Part shown: positions 1 through 7,814 of the stretch, piece by piece | How the letters are laid out: the number at the start of each line of letters is the position of its first letter | Numbering within the stretch: position 1 is the stretch's first letter | Assembly: GCA_903835235.1 (NCBI GenBank) | Contig: CAILMF010000008.1 | Coordinates: forward strand, 62,001 to 126,000 | Length of the DNA: 64,000 bases | Direction of reading: 5' to 3' | Source of the DNA: an uncultured Rhodospirillales bacterium | GTDB lineage: Bacteria; Pseudomonadota; Alphaproteobacteria; Acetobacterales; Acetobacteraceae | Notes under the pieces: generated by a model | What the model saw: only the letters and a program-made list of their open reading frames with translations | What the model was told of the DNA's origin: nothing | Database searches by the model: none | Translations under genes and position numbers: made by a program

Positions 1-447
1 CTGCATATCGGCCTGGTCCGCCACCTGGCCCACGCCGCGCCGGAAGGCCTGGTGCGGGTGCGGGCCGAAGACCCGGTGCGCGGCATCGCCACGTCAGGCT
101 GGCCCGGCCGCAGCTTCTCGCTTGGCATCGCCGATGCGGTGACGGTGCTGGCCGCCAGCGCCGCCGCGGCCGATGCCGCCGCCACCGTCATCGCCAATGC
201 CTGCAACGTGGCGCACCCCGCCATCAGCCGCGCCCCGGCGCGCAGCTTGGACCCCGACAGCGACTTGGGCGACCTGCTCGTCACCACCGCGGTTGGCCCG
301 CTGCCGCCGGAGGCCGTCGCCACTGCGCTGGCGGCCGGGGAAGCGGTGGCGGAAGCCCTGCTGGCGCGCGGCCTGATCCACGCCGCGCTGCTGGCGGTAG
401 GCGATACGCTGGGCAGCGTCGGCACACCACTGCTGAGCCATGGCTGA
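1..447 (+). CDS. UPF0280 family protein (ApbE-like), 3' part only
   Basis: The reading frame is open from the first base, so the gene starts outside the window; 148 C-terminal residues are visible. Features of the UPF0280 family are seen: a GRSFSLGIADAVTVLA stretch, a run of Ala/Asp residues, IANACNVAHPAI, and LDPDSDLGD followed by a VGPL segment. UPF0280 proteins are distant relatives of ApbE flavin transferases, and their substrate is not established. A 112-base gap separates the gene from the HDO gene downstream, so membership of the same operon is possible but not shown. Family assignment is from motif memory. Confidence 0.75.
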   Translation: MHIGLVRHLAHAAPEGLVRVRAEDPVRGIATSGWPGRSFSLGIADAVTVLAASAAAADAAATVIANACNVAHPAISRAPARSLDPDSDLGDLLVTTAVGPLPPEAVATALAAGEAVAEALLARGLIHAALLAVGDTLGSVGTPLLSHG

Positions 448-452
448 CCGTC

Positions 453-527
453 GCCGTATACGGCGCGCCCCGCATATCCACCAGAACGCCGCAAAATCCG
501 ATTGACGCGACCACTGCCGTATACGAC
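453..527. promoter_or_regulatory. Candidate operator pair upstream of the HDO cluster
   Basis: GCCGTATACGGC (453-464) is a perfect 12-base palindrome. GCCGTATACGAC (516-527) repeats it with one change, 63 bases on. A TTGACG -35-like hexamer (502-507) lies between them. The position just upstream of the cluster suggests regulator binding. That is inference from symmetry and repetition only. Confidence 0.35.
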
Positions 528-559
528 GATGCCCCACCCCACCCGCAGGAGAGCCCGCG

Positions 560-1291
560 ATGACCGCGCTGATGAACCAGGACGAATTCCGCACCGCGCT
601 GGAAAACGCCATCAAGGGCAAAAGCGCGAACACCTCGCCGTTCAGCGTCGCCTGGGCCTCGGGCAAGCTCTCGCGTGAGCATCTCTGCCGCTGGGCCGAG
701 AACCACTACCATTACGTCGGCCCCTTCGCCGACTACCTCGGCTACGTCTATGGCCGCATGCCCGCGCAGTACCAGGAGGCCAAGGACTTCCTGCTGGCCA
801 ACATGTACGAGGAAGAGATCGGCGGCGACCGCCACACCGACCTGCTGATCCGCTTCGCCGAGTCCTGCGGCACCACGCGCGAACGCGTGAAGGACGAGAA
901 CAACATGTCCGCCACCACCCGCGCCCTGCAGGCCTGGTGCTACTGCGTGGCCATGCGCGAGGACCCGATCGTCGCCGTCGCCGGCCTGGTGGTTGGCCTG
1001 GAATCGCAGGTCCCCAGCATCTACCGCCGCCAGACCCCGACCCTGCGGGAGAAGTACGGCTTCACCGATGAGGAGGTCGAGTTCTTCGACCTGCACATCG
1101 TCTCCGACGAGATCCATGGCGAGCGCGGCTATCAGATCGTGCTGGAGCACGCGACCACGGTCGAGTTGCAGCAGAAGTGCCTGAAGATCTGCGAGATCGG
1201 CGCCGAGATGCGGCTGCTGTACACCACCGCGCTGTACAACGACTACGTGGCCCGCGACCTGTCGCTGGCCGACCTGGACATGGCCGCGTGA
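560..1291 (+). CDS. Haem-oxygenase-like diiron (HDO/PqqC-TenA fold) enzyme
   Basis: This 243-residue protein belongs to the iron-containing redox branch of the PqqC/TenA fold. The expected metal-ligand pattern is present: an EEEIGG...H segment (about residues 89-98), LESQVP (about 149-154), then FFDLHIVSDEIHGE (about 174-187), giving Glu, His, Asp and His ligands. Characterised HDO enzymes (UndA, BesC, SznF and CADD types) activate O2 to cleave or oxidise small molecules; the substrate here is unknown. The start follows a GCAGGAGAG ribosome site. Two ferredoxins downstream could supply electrons. A TenA- or PqqC-type role cannot be excluded, but the full ligand set favours a diiron enzyme. 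Confidence 0.85.
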   Translation: MTALMNQDEFRTALENAIKGKSANTSPFSVAWASGKLSREHLCRWAENHYHYVGPFADYLGYVYGRMPAQYQEAKDFLLANMYEEEIGGDRHTDLLIRFAESCGTTRERVKDENNMSATTRALQAWCYCVAMREDPIVAVAGLVVGLESQVPSIYRRQTPTLREKYGFTDEEVEFFDLHIVSDEIHGERGYQIVLEHATTVELQQKCLKICEIGAEMRLLYTTALYNDYVARDLSLADLDMAA

Positions 1292-1319
1292 TTGCCGGGC
1301 AACATGGTTGCCCGGCAAT
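1291..1319 (+). terminator. Perfect 13-bp hairpin after the HDO gene
   Basis: ATTGCCGGGCAAC and GTTGCCCGGCAAT form a perfect 13-bp stem around a 3-base ATG loop, beginning on the last base of the stop codon. No U-run follows (CAGGTCTTTCC). It may act as a weak terminator or as a 3' stabiliser that sets different expression of the HDO gene and the ferredoxins. Confidence 0.55.
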
Positions 1320-1474
1320 CAGGTCTTTCCACCCTCAAAGGCGTCGTGCGAGCAGCACGCCTGCGGCGTGACGCGCCGGCATCCGTCGGCTTGGCTTACG
1401 CCACACCTGTAGCGGGCGCCGTTCGGCGCCTCGGTACGGGGCTTGGCCCCGTGCCGCCAACCAGAGGCAAGCGC
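1320..1474 (+). other. Structured leader before the ferredoxin operon
   Basis: This interval has no credible gene but at least two strong hairpins: GGCGCCGTTCGGCGCC, and CGGTACGGGGC-TTG-GCCCCGTGCCG (11 bp with one G-U pair). The structures end about 30 bases before the ferredoxin start. It could be an attenuator, a processed spacer or an inserted palindromic repeat. No known riboswitch class was recognised. Confidence 0.35.
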
Positions 1475-1771
1475 ATGCCCACCGTCACCTTCCGCGTCGG
1501 CGACCTGGCCTTCACCGAGGAGGTGGCTGATAACACCAACCTGGTGGTCCGCGCCGGCATCAAGAAGTTCCCCTTCCCGCACCTGAAGTACAAGTGCGGC
1601 ATGGGCAAGTGCGGCACCTGCGCCAGCCGCGTGCTGGCCGGCGCCGAGCACCTGCCCGAGCCGAATTGGAAGGAACAGAAGGTGCTGGGCGAGCGTCTCT
1701 CGCAAGGCTGGCGGCTGGGCTGCCAGCTCTGGCTGCATCACGACCTTGAACTGACGCAGGACCGCGCCTGA
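1475..1771 (+). CDS. [2Fe-2S] ferredoxin (plant/adrenodoxin-type fold)
   Basis: A 98-residue electron carrier. The cluster-binding pattern is clear: KYKCGMGKCGTCASR gives Cys-x4-Cys-x2-Cys, and a fourth Cys lies in WRLGCQLWL near the C-terminus. The frame stays open upstream to base 1292, but the ATG used here follows AACCAGAGGCAAGC and gives the normal ferredoxin N-terminus (PTVTFRVGDLAF). Its stop overlaps the start of the next gene (TGATG), so translation is probably coupled. The likely role is electron delivery to the HDO enzyme or another oxidase, inferred from context. Confidence 0.88.
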   Translation: MPTVTFRVGDLAFTEEVADNTNLVVRAGIKKFPFPHLKYKCGMGKCGTCASRVLAGAEHLPEPNWKEQKVLGERLSQGWRLGCQLWLHHDLELTQDRA

Positions 1772-2088
1772 TGTACGCCATCCTCACCAGCAAGCCCGGC
1801 CAGTACCGCACGGAAATCGCCGCCGGCGTGACCCCGGTGGAAGCCTATGACTACGTCTTCTGCGGCGCCGTCCGCGCCCGCTTCGTCATCGCGGAACTGG
1901 GCGACGCCGAGCGGTTGCACGTGATCGACGAAGGCAACCCGCCCACGGTCAACAAGGTGCCGGTAAAATTCTTCCCCAGCTTCGCCACACTGGAAGCGGC
2001 GCGACGCGAGCTGCAGCATCTCGTAAAATTCGGCTCCATGCAGGTGGCGCTGGACCCGGTGCCGCTGCCATCAGCGGTGGCCGCCTGA
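1771..2088 (+). CDS. Conserved small protein of unknown function in the ferredoxin cluster
   Basis: This 105-residue protein sits between two ferredoxin genes, and its start and stop codons each overlap a neighbour. It begins MYAILTSKPGQYRTE, has one Cys (FCGAV), and contains a FVIAELGD...VIDEG region that suggests a small alpha-beta fold. No signal peptide, membrane segment or cofactor motif is visible. The tight coupling on both sides is good evidence that it is real and acts with the ferredoxins. I do not recognise the family and assign no function. Confidence 0.75.
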   Translation: MYAILTSKPGQYRTEIAAGVTPVEAYDYVFCGAVRARFVIAELGDAERLHVIDEGNPPTVNKVPVKFFPSFATLEAARRELQHLVKFGSMQVALDPVPLPSAVAA

Positions 2089-2405
2089 TGCCGCAGGTCA
2101 CCTTCCTGACCAATGCCGGCAAGGTCGCCCCCGCGCCGGAGGAGCCGACAAGCCTGCTGCGCATCTCCATCCGCGAGAAAGGCGGCATTCCCTTCAAATG
2201 CGGCGGCGGCCTCTGCGGCACCTGCAAATGCCTGATCGAGGCGGGCCGCGAGAACGTGGACGCGATCAAGCCGAAGGAGCGCAAGCACCTGAGCGAGGAG
2301 CAGTTCGCCGCCGGCTGGCGCATGGCCTGCCAGACTTTTGTGCTGGGCGATGTCAGCGTCTCCTGGCCCCCACCCCCGCCCAAGCCCGGAAGCCCGCGCC
2401 CATGA
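2088..2405 (+). CDS. Second [2Fe-2S] ferredoxin
   Basis: A 105-residue ferredoxin with the ligand pattern FKCGGGLCGTCKCLIE (Cys-x4-Cys-x2-Cys) and a fourth Cys in WRMACQTFV. The tail is proline-rich (SWPPPPPKPGSPRP). It differs from the first ferredoxin mainly before the cluster loop, so the two may have different redox partners or potentials. Its start overlaps the stop of the preceding gene, and its last four bases overlap the GlcG-like gene, placing all of them on one transcript. Family assignment is firm; the partner is inferred. Confidence 0.87.
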   Translation: MPQVTFLTNAGKVAPAPEEPTSLLRISIREKGGIPFKCGGGLCGTCKCLIEAGRENVDAIKPKERKHLSEEQFAAGWRMACQTFVLGDVSVSWPPPPPKPGSPRP

Positions 2406-2881
2406 AAAAAGCCCTGAAGCTGGAAGCCCGCGAGGCCCGCGCCATGGTCGCCGCCGCCCTGGCGGAAGCCGCGCGCCTCGGCGTGCCGCAGACCTGCTGC
2501 GTGACGGATGAAGGCGGCTTCCCCATCGTGCTGGAACGCATGGATGGCGCCCGCGTCACCGGCCCGCAGATCAGCTGGAACAAGGCGTTCACGAGTGCCG
2601 GCCACAAGCGCAGCACCCACCTGTTCAACACCCCGCCCAACGGGCCGGCGCTGCCGGGCAACGAGGCCTTCGGCATCCAGTGGAGCTTCGAGGGCCGCTT
2701 CGCCGTCTTCGTCGGCGGCTTCCCGGTGGTGGTGGATGGCGAGGTCGTCGGCGGCATCGGCCTGTCGGGCGGCAATGGCGAACAGGACATCGCCTGCGGC
2801 GTCGCCGGGCTGAAGGCCCTGGCGGAGCTGCTGGCGCCCGCGGGCCATACCGTGCTGGTGGCCGCGGATATCAAGAAGTAG
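2402..2881 (+). CDS. GlcG/HbpS-family protein (possible haem-binding)
   Basis: A 159-residue single-domain member of the GlcG/HbpS (DUF336) family. Visible features are the N-terminal helix rich in Ala and Arg, VTDEGGFPIVLERMDGA, SWNKAFTSA, and the glycine-rich VDGEVVGGIGLSGGNGEQD segment typical of the fold. Family members bind haem or cobalamin-like ligands or are found in degradation operons. No signal peptide is present, so it is probably cytosolic. The overlap with the ferredoxin gene upstream ties it to the HDO cluster, where it could bind a cofactor, substrate or haem. The haem role is inference. Confidence 0.8.
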   Translation: MKKALKLEAREARAMVAAALAEAARLGVPQTCCVTDEGGFPIVLERMDGARVTGPQISWNKAFTSAGHKRSTHLFNTPPNGPALPGNEAFGIQWSFEGRFAVFVGGFPVVVDGEVVGGIGLSGGNGEQDIACGVAGLKALAELLAPAGHTVLVAADIKK

Positions 2882-2903
2882 CGACCTGGGTTATCCTGGC
2901 CGC

Positions 2904-3371
2904 GTGACCCACGACTCCCCTGCCCCGGCCGGTTTCCGGCAACTCCCCGGCTACGACAAGCCCGTCTTCAACAACCTGGTCGGCCCGCTCTGGGCCATGC
3001 CGGAGGGTGCCGACGGCATCCTCTACGGCTTCCGGGTGGAACTGCGGCACTGCAACCCGCAGGAGGTCGCGCATGGCGGCCTGCTGGCCAGCTTCGCCGA
3101 CATCGTGCTGACCGGCGGCACCAACTACGTCGCCAGGCTCTCGCGCTTCGTCGTCACCGTCTCGCTCGCCACCGACTTTCTCGCGCCGGCCCGCATCGGC
3201 GCCTGGGTGCAGACCCGGCCGGAAGTGCTGCGCGTCGGCCGCAGCACCGCCTTCAGCCAGTGCCTGGTCACCGCGGATGGCAAGCCGGTGCTGCGCTGTT
3301 CCGGCACCTTCAACCTGGGTGGCGAGGTACACGAGAAATACGACCGGCTGCGCCACTTCCTCGGCACATGA
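2904..3371 (+). CDS. PaaI-like hot-dog thioesterase
   Basis: A 155-residue hot-dog-fold protein. The family motif is seen as a near match to N-x-x-G-x-x-HGG (CNPQEVAHGGLLASFAD), with the usual Asp in the following helix and the late strand FLAPARIGAWVQTRPEV. Such enzymes hydrolyse acyl- or aryl-CoA thioesters in the cytoplasm. Translation starts at GTG 22 bases after the GlcG-like gene, and the stop overlaps the MFS gene by ATGA. It is therefore probably co-transcribed with both, and may release product from CoA before export. The substrate is unknown. Confidence 0.82.
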   Translation: MTHDSPAPAGFRQLPGYDKPVFNNLVGPLWAMPEGADGILYGFRVELRHCNPQEVAHGGLLASFADIVLTGGTNYVARLSRFVVTVSLATDFLAPARIGAWVQTRPEVLRVGRSTAFSQCLVTADGKPVLRCSGTFNLGGEVHEKYDRLRHFLGT

Positions 3372-4552
3372 GCCGCGCGGCCAGCCTGGGCACGGCGCTG
3401 CTGGCCACCACCACGGCGCAGGGGCTGGCCACCTTCACCGTCTTCGTGCTGCCGGTGCTGGCACCGCAGGCCAGCGCCACGCTGGGCGTGGGCGCGCAGC
3501 TCATCGGCGTGCAGATGGCGCTGGTCTATGGCGCCGCGGCCTGCACCTCGGCGGTGGCTGGCGGCGCGCTGCGGCGCTGGGGGCCGGCGCGCTGCACGCA
3601 GATCGCGCTGGCCAGCGCCGCCTTCGCCTGCCTGGCGATTGCGCTGGGGGGCCTGGTCGGCGTGGCGCTGGGCTCGCTGGCCACCGGGCTGGGCTACGGC
3701 CTGACCAACCCGGCGGCCACGCAGGTGCTGGCGCGGCTGGCGCCGCCGGCCCGGCGCAACATGGTCTTCGCCATCAAGCAGACCGGCGTGCCGCTGGGCG
3801 GGGCGCTGGCCGGGCTGCTGCTGCCGACGCTGGCGGCCTGGCTGGGCTGGCAGGGCGCGGCCCTGGCTTCGGGCGCCACCATCGCCCTGGTCACGCTGGC
3901 CTATACGCCGCTGCGCCAGCATTGGGACACCGGGCGCGACCCCGCCTCCCCGTTGCGGGCTGGCAGCGGCGCCGGCTTGCGGGCGCTGCGGGAACAGCCG
4001 GGGCTGTTGGGCCTGGCGGTCTGCGGCGGCTGCTACAGCGGCATCCAGCTGGCCATGGGCGCCTTCATGGTCACCATGCTGGTGGCCGAGTTCGGCTGGA
4101 CCCCGGTGGCCGCCGGCCTGGCCACGGCGGTGGTGCAGGCGGCGGGCGCGGTGGCGCGGCTGGCCTGGGCCTGGGTGGCGGACCGCAGCGGTAGCGGGCT
4201 GCGCACGCTGGTGGCCATTGGCTGCCTGACCGTGGGCTGCGCGCTGCTGATCCCGCTGGCGCCGACCTGGCCGCAGGCGGCGGTGCTGGCGCTGTTCACC
4301 GCGCTGGGCTTCTGCGCCTCCGGCTGGAATGGCGTGCTGATGGCCGAAACCGCCCGCATGGCCGCACCTGGCCGCGCCGGGGAAGCCGCCGGCGGCGTGC
4401 TGGTGCTGAGCGTCGGCGGCGTGGTGGTCGGCCCCGGCCTGGCGGCGGCGCTGGTGGGCCTGATGGGCAGCTACGCCCTGGCCTTCGCCGCGCTGGCGCT
4501 GCTGCCGCTGACCGGGGCGATGGTGGCCTGGCGCACGGCGCGGCGGGCGTAG
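3368..4552 (+). CDS. MFS transporter
   Basis: A 394-residue protein made almost wholly of hydrophobic helices, about 12 by eye. It has the central basic loop (YTPLRQHWDTGRDP, about residue 180) that divides two six-helix halves. The ATG overlapping the thioesterase stop was chosen over an upstream in-frame alternative because it places the first helix right after MSRAAS. Segments such as FAIKQTGVPLGGALAG are typical of the CynX/NarK-like major facilitator group. Substrate and direction are unknown. It closes the plus-strand cluster and faces a convergent Bug gene only eight bases away. Confidence 0.85.
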   Translation: MSRAASLGTALLATTTAQGLATFTVFVLPVLAPQASATLGVGAQLIGVQMALVYGAAACTSAVAGGALRRWGPARCTQIALASAAFACLAIALGGLVGVALGSLATGLGYGLTNPAATQVLARLAPPARRNMVFAIKQTGVPLGGALAGLLLPTLAAWLGWQGAALASGATIALVTLAYTPLRQHWDTGRDPASPLRAGSGAGLRALREQPGLLGLAVCGGCYSGIQLAMGAFMVTMLVAEFGWTPVAAGLATAVVQAAGAVARLAWAWVADRSGSGLRTLVAIGCLTVGCALLIPLAPTWPQAAVLALFTALGFCASGWNGVLMAETARMAAPGRAGEAAGGVLVLSVGGVVVGPGLAAALVGLMGSYALAFAALALLPLTGAMVAWRTARRA

Positions 4553-4560
4553 CCCCCGTC

Positions 4561-5502
4561 CTATTCCGCCTTGATCCCGGCGTCGCGGATGATGGCCTCC
4601 GCCCGGGCATAAGCGTCGCGGATATGCGCCATCGCCTCGGCCGGGGTGCCGCCGCGCGCCACCACCTGTTGCTCGGCCAGCGCCCGCCGCAGTTCCGGCC
4701 GCGCCAGCGCCTGATTGACAGCCGCGCTGACCCGCGCCACCACCTCGGCCGGCGTGCCCTTGGGTCCGTACAGCGTGAAGAAGCCGTTGCTCTCGAAATC
4801 CGGCACGCCCTGTTCGGCGAAACTCGGGATATCCGGCAACTCCGGGCTGCGCTGGCTGCCCGCGATGCCCAGCGTGATCAGCCCGCCGGACTGGATCACA
4901 TCCATCGGCCCGACATAGAAAGCGCATTGGATGCGCCCGGTCAGCAAATCCTGGATCAACCCGGTGCGCGGATAGGGCACCATCTCGATATCCAGCTTCT
5001 CGCGGATTTTTAGTAGTTCCATCGCCAGTTGCTGCGGCGTGGCATTGCCGCCGCTGCCGTAGCTCAGCTTGCCCGGGTTGGCGCGCGCATAGGCGATGAA
5101 CTGCTGCAGGTTGCGCGGGGGAATGCTGGGGTGGCTGACCAGCATCATCCGGTTGGTGCCGATCAGCACCATCACCACGGCGTCGTTGGTATCGAAGTTC
5201 AGCCGCTTGAGCAGTGGATTGCCGACATGCACCGGCAGCGCGCCCAGCCCCAGCGTGTAGCCATCCGGCGCCGCGCGCAGCACGTATTCGGTGGCCACGG
5301 TGCCGCTGCCGCCGGCGCGGTTCTCAATGACCACCGGCTGGCCCAAAATCTCCTGCATATGCGGCGTCAGCACCCGCAGCACCGCGTCCGTCGCGCTGCC
5401 AGCGGCGAAGATATCCACGATGCGGATCGGCCGGTTCGGCCAGGCGCCCTGCGCCAGGGCAGGCGTCGCCAACGCGGCGCCGAGCAAGGTCCTACGCAGC
5501 AT
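4561..5502 (-). CDS. Bug/TctC-family periplasmic solute receptor
   Basis: A 313-residue receptor with a signal peptide (MLRRTLLGAALATPALAQ). The Bug signature begins WPNRPIRIVDIFAAGSATDAV, and VIENRAGGSGTVATEYV follows. The start chosen leaves an 11-base overlap with the CoA-transferase gene upstream, a sign of coupled translation. Bug proteins bind carboxylates or other small acids, either for TctAB-type permeases or as sensors; no permease gene lies nearby. Context suggests it captures the acid that the CoA-transferase then activates. The VDIFAAGS loop departs from the usual VPFPAGG, which may alter specificity. Confidence 0.88.
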   Translation of the reverse strand: MLRRTLLGAALATPALAQGAWPNRPIRIVDIFAAGSATDAVLRVLTPHMQEILGQPVVIENRAGGSGTVATEYVLRAAPDGYTLGLGALPVHVGNPLLKRLNFDTNDAVVMVLIGTNRMMLVSHPSIPPRNLQQFIAYARANPGKLSYGSGGNATPQQLAMELLKIREKLDIEMVPYPRTGLIQDLLTGRIQCAFYVGPMDVIQSGGLITLGIAGSQRSPELPDIPSFAEQGVPDFESNGFFTLYGPKGTPAEVVARVSAAVNQALARPELRRALAEQQVVARGGTPAEAMAHIRDAYARAEAIIRDAGIKAE

Positions 5503-6727
5503 GGGCCACCACCGCTCCTGTCGCCTGCAACGCGGCGATTTCATGCGCGCTGAAGCCGGCTTCGCTCAGCACCTCAAGGCTGTGCTCGCCCATGCGTGGC
5601 GGCTGCCGCCGCAGCGTGGTGCGGGCGCCGCCGCCGAACTCCACCGGCAGGTTGGGCAGGCCATAGATATCGCCGCCGCCCATCGCCGAAATCGCCGTCT
5701 GCAACAGCCCACCGCTGGCCAGCAGATGCGCGTCCTCGAACAGGTCGCGCGGCTTGCCGACATTGGCGAAGCTGACGCCGCAGCCCTCGCACAGCCGCGC
5801 CGCCTCGGCCTGCGGAAAGGCCAGCAGCGCCTCCTGCAATGCCGGGATCAACCAGGCGCGTTCCTTCGCTCGCTTGGCGTTGGTGTCCAGCCTTTCATCG
5901 GCGGCCAGCGCCGCCAGCCCGAAGGCCTCGGTAAACCGCAGCCATTGCTGGTCGGAGGTGACGCCGATGAACAACTCGCCTTCGCCACCGGTCCTGAACA
6001 CGTCGTAGATGCCCCAGGCGCCGCGCCTGGCCGGCATCGGCGGCGCTTCGGTGCCCGTCGCGGCAAAGCCGGCCATGTGGCTGCCCATCAGGAAGGCCGC
6101 GCTCTCGAACAGCGCCGAGGAAACCCGCTGCCCCTCCCCGGTGCGGTCGCGTTCCCGCAGCGCCGCCAGCACCGCGGTCACGCCGAAGACAGCACCGAGG
6201 ATGTCGATGATGGAGGCACCTGCCCGCAGCGGCCGGCCCGGCGGCCCGGTCATGTAGGCCAGCCCGACCTGGAACTGCACCACCTCGTCCAGCGCCGGCC
6301 GATGCTCGTACGGCCCGGCCAGGTAGCCCTTCAGCGCCAGGTAGACCAACCTCGGGTTCACGGCGCGCAACTGCTCCCAGCCGCAGCCCAGGCGCTCCAT
6401 GGTGCCGGGCCCGTAATTCTCCAGCACCACATCGGCCTGCGCCACCAGCCTGTGCGCCGCGGCGCGCCCGGCCTCGCTCTTCAAATCCAGCGCGATGCTG
6501 CGCTTGTTGCGGTTGAACGCGGCGAAGAACCCGGCCGCGAAGCCCGGCAGCTTGCGGGTGTGGTCGCCAGCCGGGGCCGGTTCCACCTTCACCACCTCGG
6601 CGCCAAGGTCGGCAAACAGCAGGCCCGCACAAGGCCCCATGATGGTGTGACTGAACTCCAGGACCTTCAGCCCGGCCAGCGGCCTTGCTTCGGCCGGCGC
6701 CCTGCGGCCATCGGACGGCGCGCTCAT
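5492..6727 (-). CDS. Class III (CaiB/BaiF) CoA-transferase
   Basis: This 411-residue enzyme moves CoA between acyl groups. The opening LAGLKVLEFSHTIMGPCAG and FADLGAEVVKVEP are hallmark class III features, followed by KRSIALDLKSEAGR, VLENYGPGTMERLG and TGPPGRPLRAGASIID. Length is normal for the family. It lies between an HMG-CoA-lyase-like gene (25 bases upstream) and a Bug receptor gene that overlaps its 3' end. A plausible pathway is uptake of a branched hydroxy-acid, activation to CoA, and aldol cleavage. The substrate cannot be read from sequence. Confidence 0.88.
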   Translation of the reverse strand: MSAPSDGRRAPAEARPLAGLKVLEFSHTIMGPCAGLLFADLGAEVVKVEPAPAGDHTRKLPGFAAGFFAAFNRNKRSIALDLKSEAGRAAAHRLVAQADVVLENYGPGTMERLGCGWEQLRAVNPRLVYLALKGYLAGPYEHRPALDEVVQFQVGLAYMTGPPGRPLRAGASIIDILGAVFGVTAVLAALRERDRTGEGQRVSSALFESAAFLMGSHMAGFAATGTEAPPMPARRGAWGIYDVFRTGGEGELFIGVTSDQQWLRFTEAFGLAALAADERLDTNAKRAKERAWLIPALQEALLAFPQAEAARLCEGCGVSFANVGKPRDLFEDAHLLASGGLLQTAISAMGGGDIYGLPNLPVEFGGGARTTLRRQPPRMGEHSLEVLSEAGFSAHEIAALQATGAVVAHAA

Positions 6728-6752
6728 GCGGGCACTCCCGTCACCACCGCCC

Positions 6753-7712
6753 TCACGCCGCGCGCTTCCGGAACGCGTCCAGGCTGCCCGCGCGGATCAA
6801 CTCGCTCGGCAGCATGTGCCCGACAATCCGCTCCGCCATGCGCCCCACCTCGATCAGCCGGTCCAGGTCCACGCCGGTGCTGATGCCCATCTCCTCGCAC
6901 AGCAGCACCAGCTCCTCGGTGCAGATGTTGCCCGCGGCGCCCTTCTGACCCGCAAAGGGGCAGCCGCCCAAGCCCCCAACGGTGCTGTCGAACTGCGTCA
7001 CCCCCAGCCGCAGCGCCGTCGCCGCATTGGCCACCGCCAGGCCGCGCGTGTCGTGCAGGTGCAGCCCCACCGCAATCTCCGGCCAGCGCTCCCGCACCGC
7101 CGCCACCCCGCGCTCTATCCTTATCGGCGTCGCCCAGCCCATGGTGTCCGCCAGGCTGATCCGCTCGATCGTGCAGCCCTGCTCGGCCGCGATCGCCATG
7201 CCATCCGCCACCGTCTGCACCACCTGACCCGCAGAAATATCGCCCTGGTAGTTGCAGCCGAAGGCCGCCATCACCCCCACCCGCGTCACCGCAATGCCGT
7301 TCCGCAGATGCACCGCGGTCTGCTTGCGCATCGCGTCCAGGTTTTCCTGGTGGCCGCGGTTCAGGTTCTTCCGGGTGAAGGCCTCGGACGCCGCCAGGGA
7401 GATGCTGCCGCTCATCGCCAGCTTCTCCGAAAAGGCCAGCGCCCGGTTCAGCCCGTTCTCGTTGAACCACAGCGCGGTGTAGTCCACCCCCGGCACCGGC
7501 CGCAGCCCGGCGCAGACGGCCTCGGCATCCGCCCAGCCCGGCACCAGGCGCGGGTTGACGAAGGAACAGACCTGGATGTGATGCAGCCCCGTCTCCGCCA
7601 GGGCATGGATCAGCTCCAGCTTGTCCGCGGTGCTGATCGGCCCGGGCTCGATCTGGAAGCCCTCGCGCGGGCCTTCCTCATGGATATGCACAGCCTTCGG
7701 CAGATCGGTCAT
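6753..7712 (-). CDS. HMG-CoA-lyase-like aldolase
   Basis: A 319-residue TIM-barrel enzyme of the HMGL-like group, which cleaves 3-hydroxy-acyl-CoA esters to acetyl-CoA and a keto acid. The C-terminal active-site loop GGLGGCPFAGQKGAAGNI contains the catalytic Cys, and VGLHLHDTRGLAVANA carries the metal-binding His pair. The N-terminal motif reads EEGPREGFQIE, where classical lyases have PRDG, so a metal or catalytic Asp is replaced by Glu. The ATG before TDLPKAVHIHE was chosen as the start. First gene of the minus-strand catabolic operon, divergent from the crotonase gene. Confidence 0.85.
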   Translation of the reverse strand: MTDLPKAVHIHEEGPREGFQIEPGPISTADKLELIHALAETGLHHIQVCSFVNPRLVPGWADAEAVCAGLRPVPGVDYTALWFNENGLNRALAFSEKLAMSGSISLAASEAFTRKNLNRGHQENLDAMRKQTAVHLRNGIAVTRVGVMAAFGCNYQGDISAGQVVQTVADGMAIAAEQGCTIERISLADTMGWATPIRIERGVAAVRERWPEIAVGLHLHDTRGLAVANAATALRLGVTQFDSTVGGLGGCPFAGQKGAAGNICTEELVLLCEEMGISTGVDLDRLIEVGRMAERIVGHMLPSELIRAGSLDAFRKRAA

Positions 7713-7814
7713 GGCCGGGTTCCTCCATTCGGTTGCCCCATCCTGCCGCCCGCGGCCTTGCTTCACCAGCCCCACCCCGGCAAAACCCTACCAGAAACCC
7801 GGAGGAAGACCCCG

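Noticed and set aside
3125-4927. Long minus-strand frame opposite the thioesterase and MFS genes
   Set aside because: Translation is repetitive Arg/Gly/Gln sequence with no domain; the plus-strand genes have clear families.
5492-6727. Class III CoA-transferase as the formyl-CoA transferase of the oxalate genes
   Set aside because: It is over 40 kb from the oxalate pair and is embedded in an operon with an HMG-lyase-like enzyme and a Bug receptor, which suggests a different pathway.
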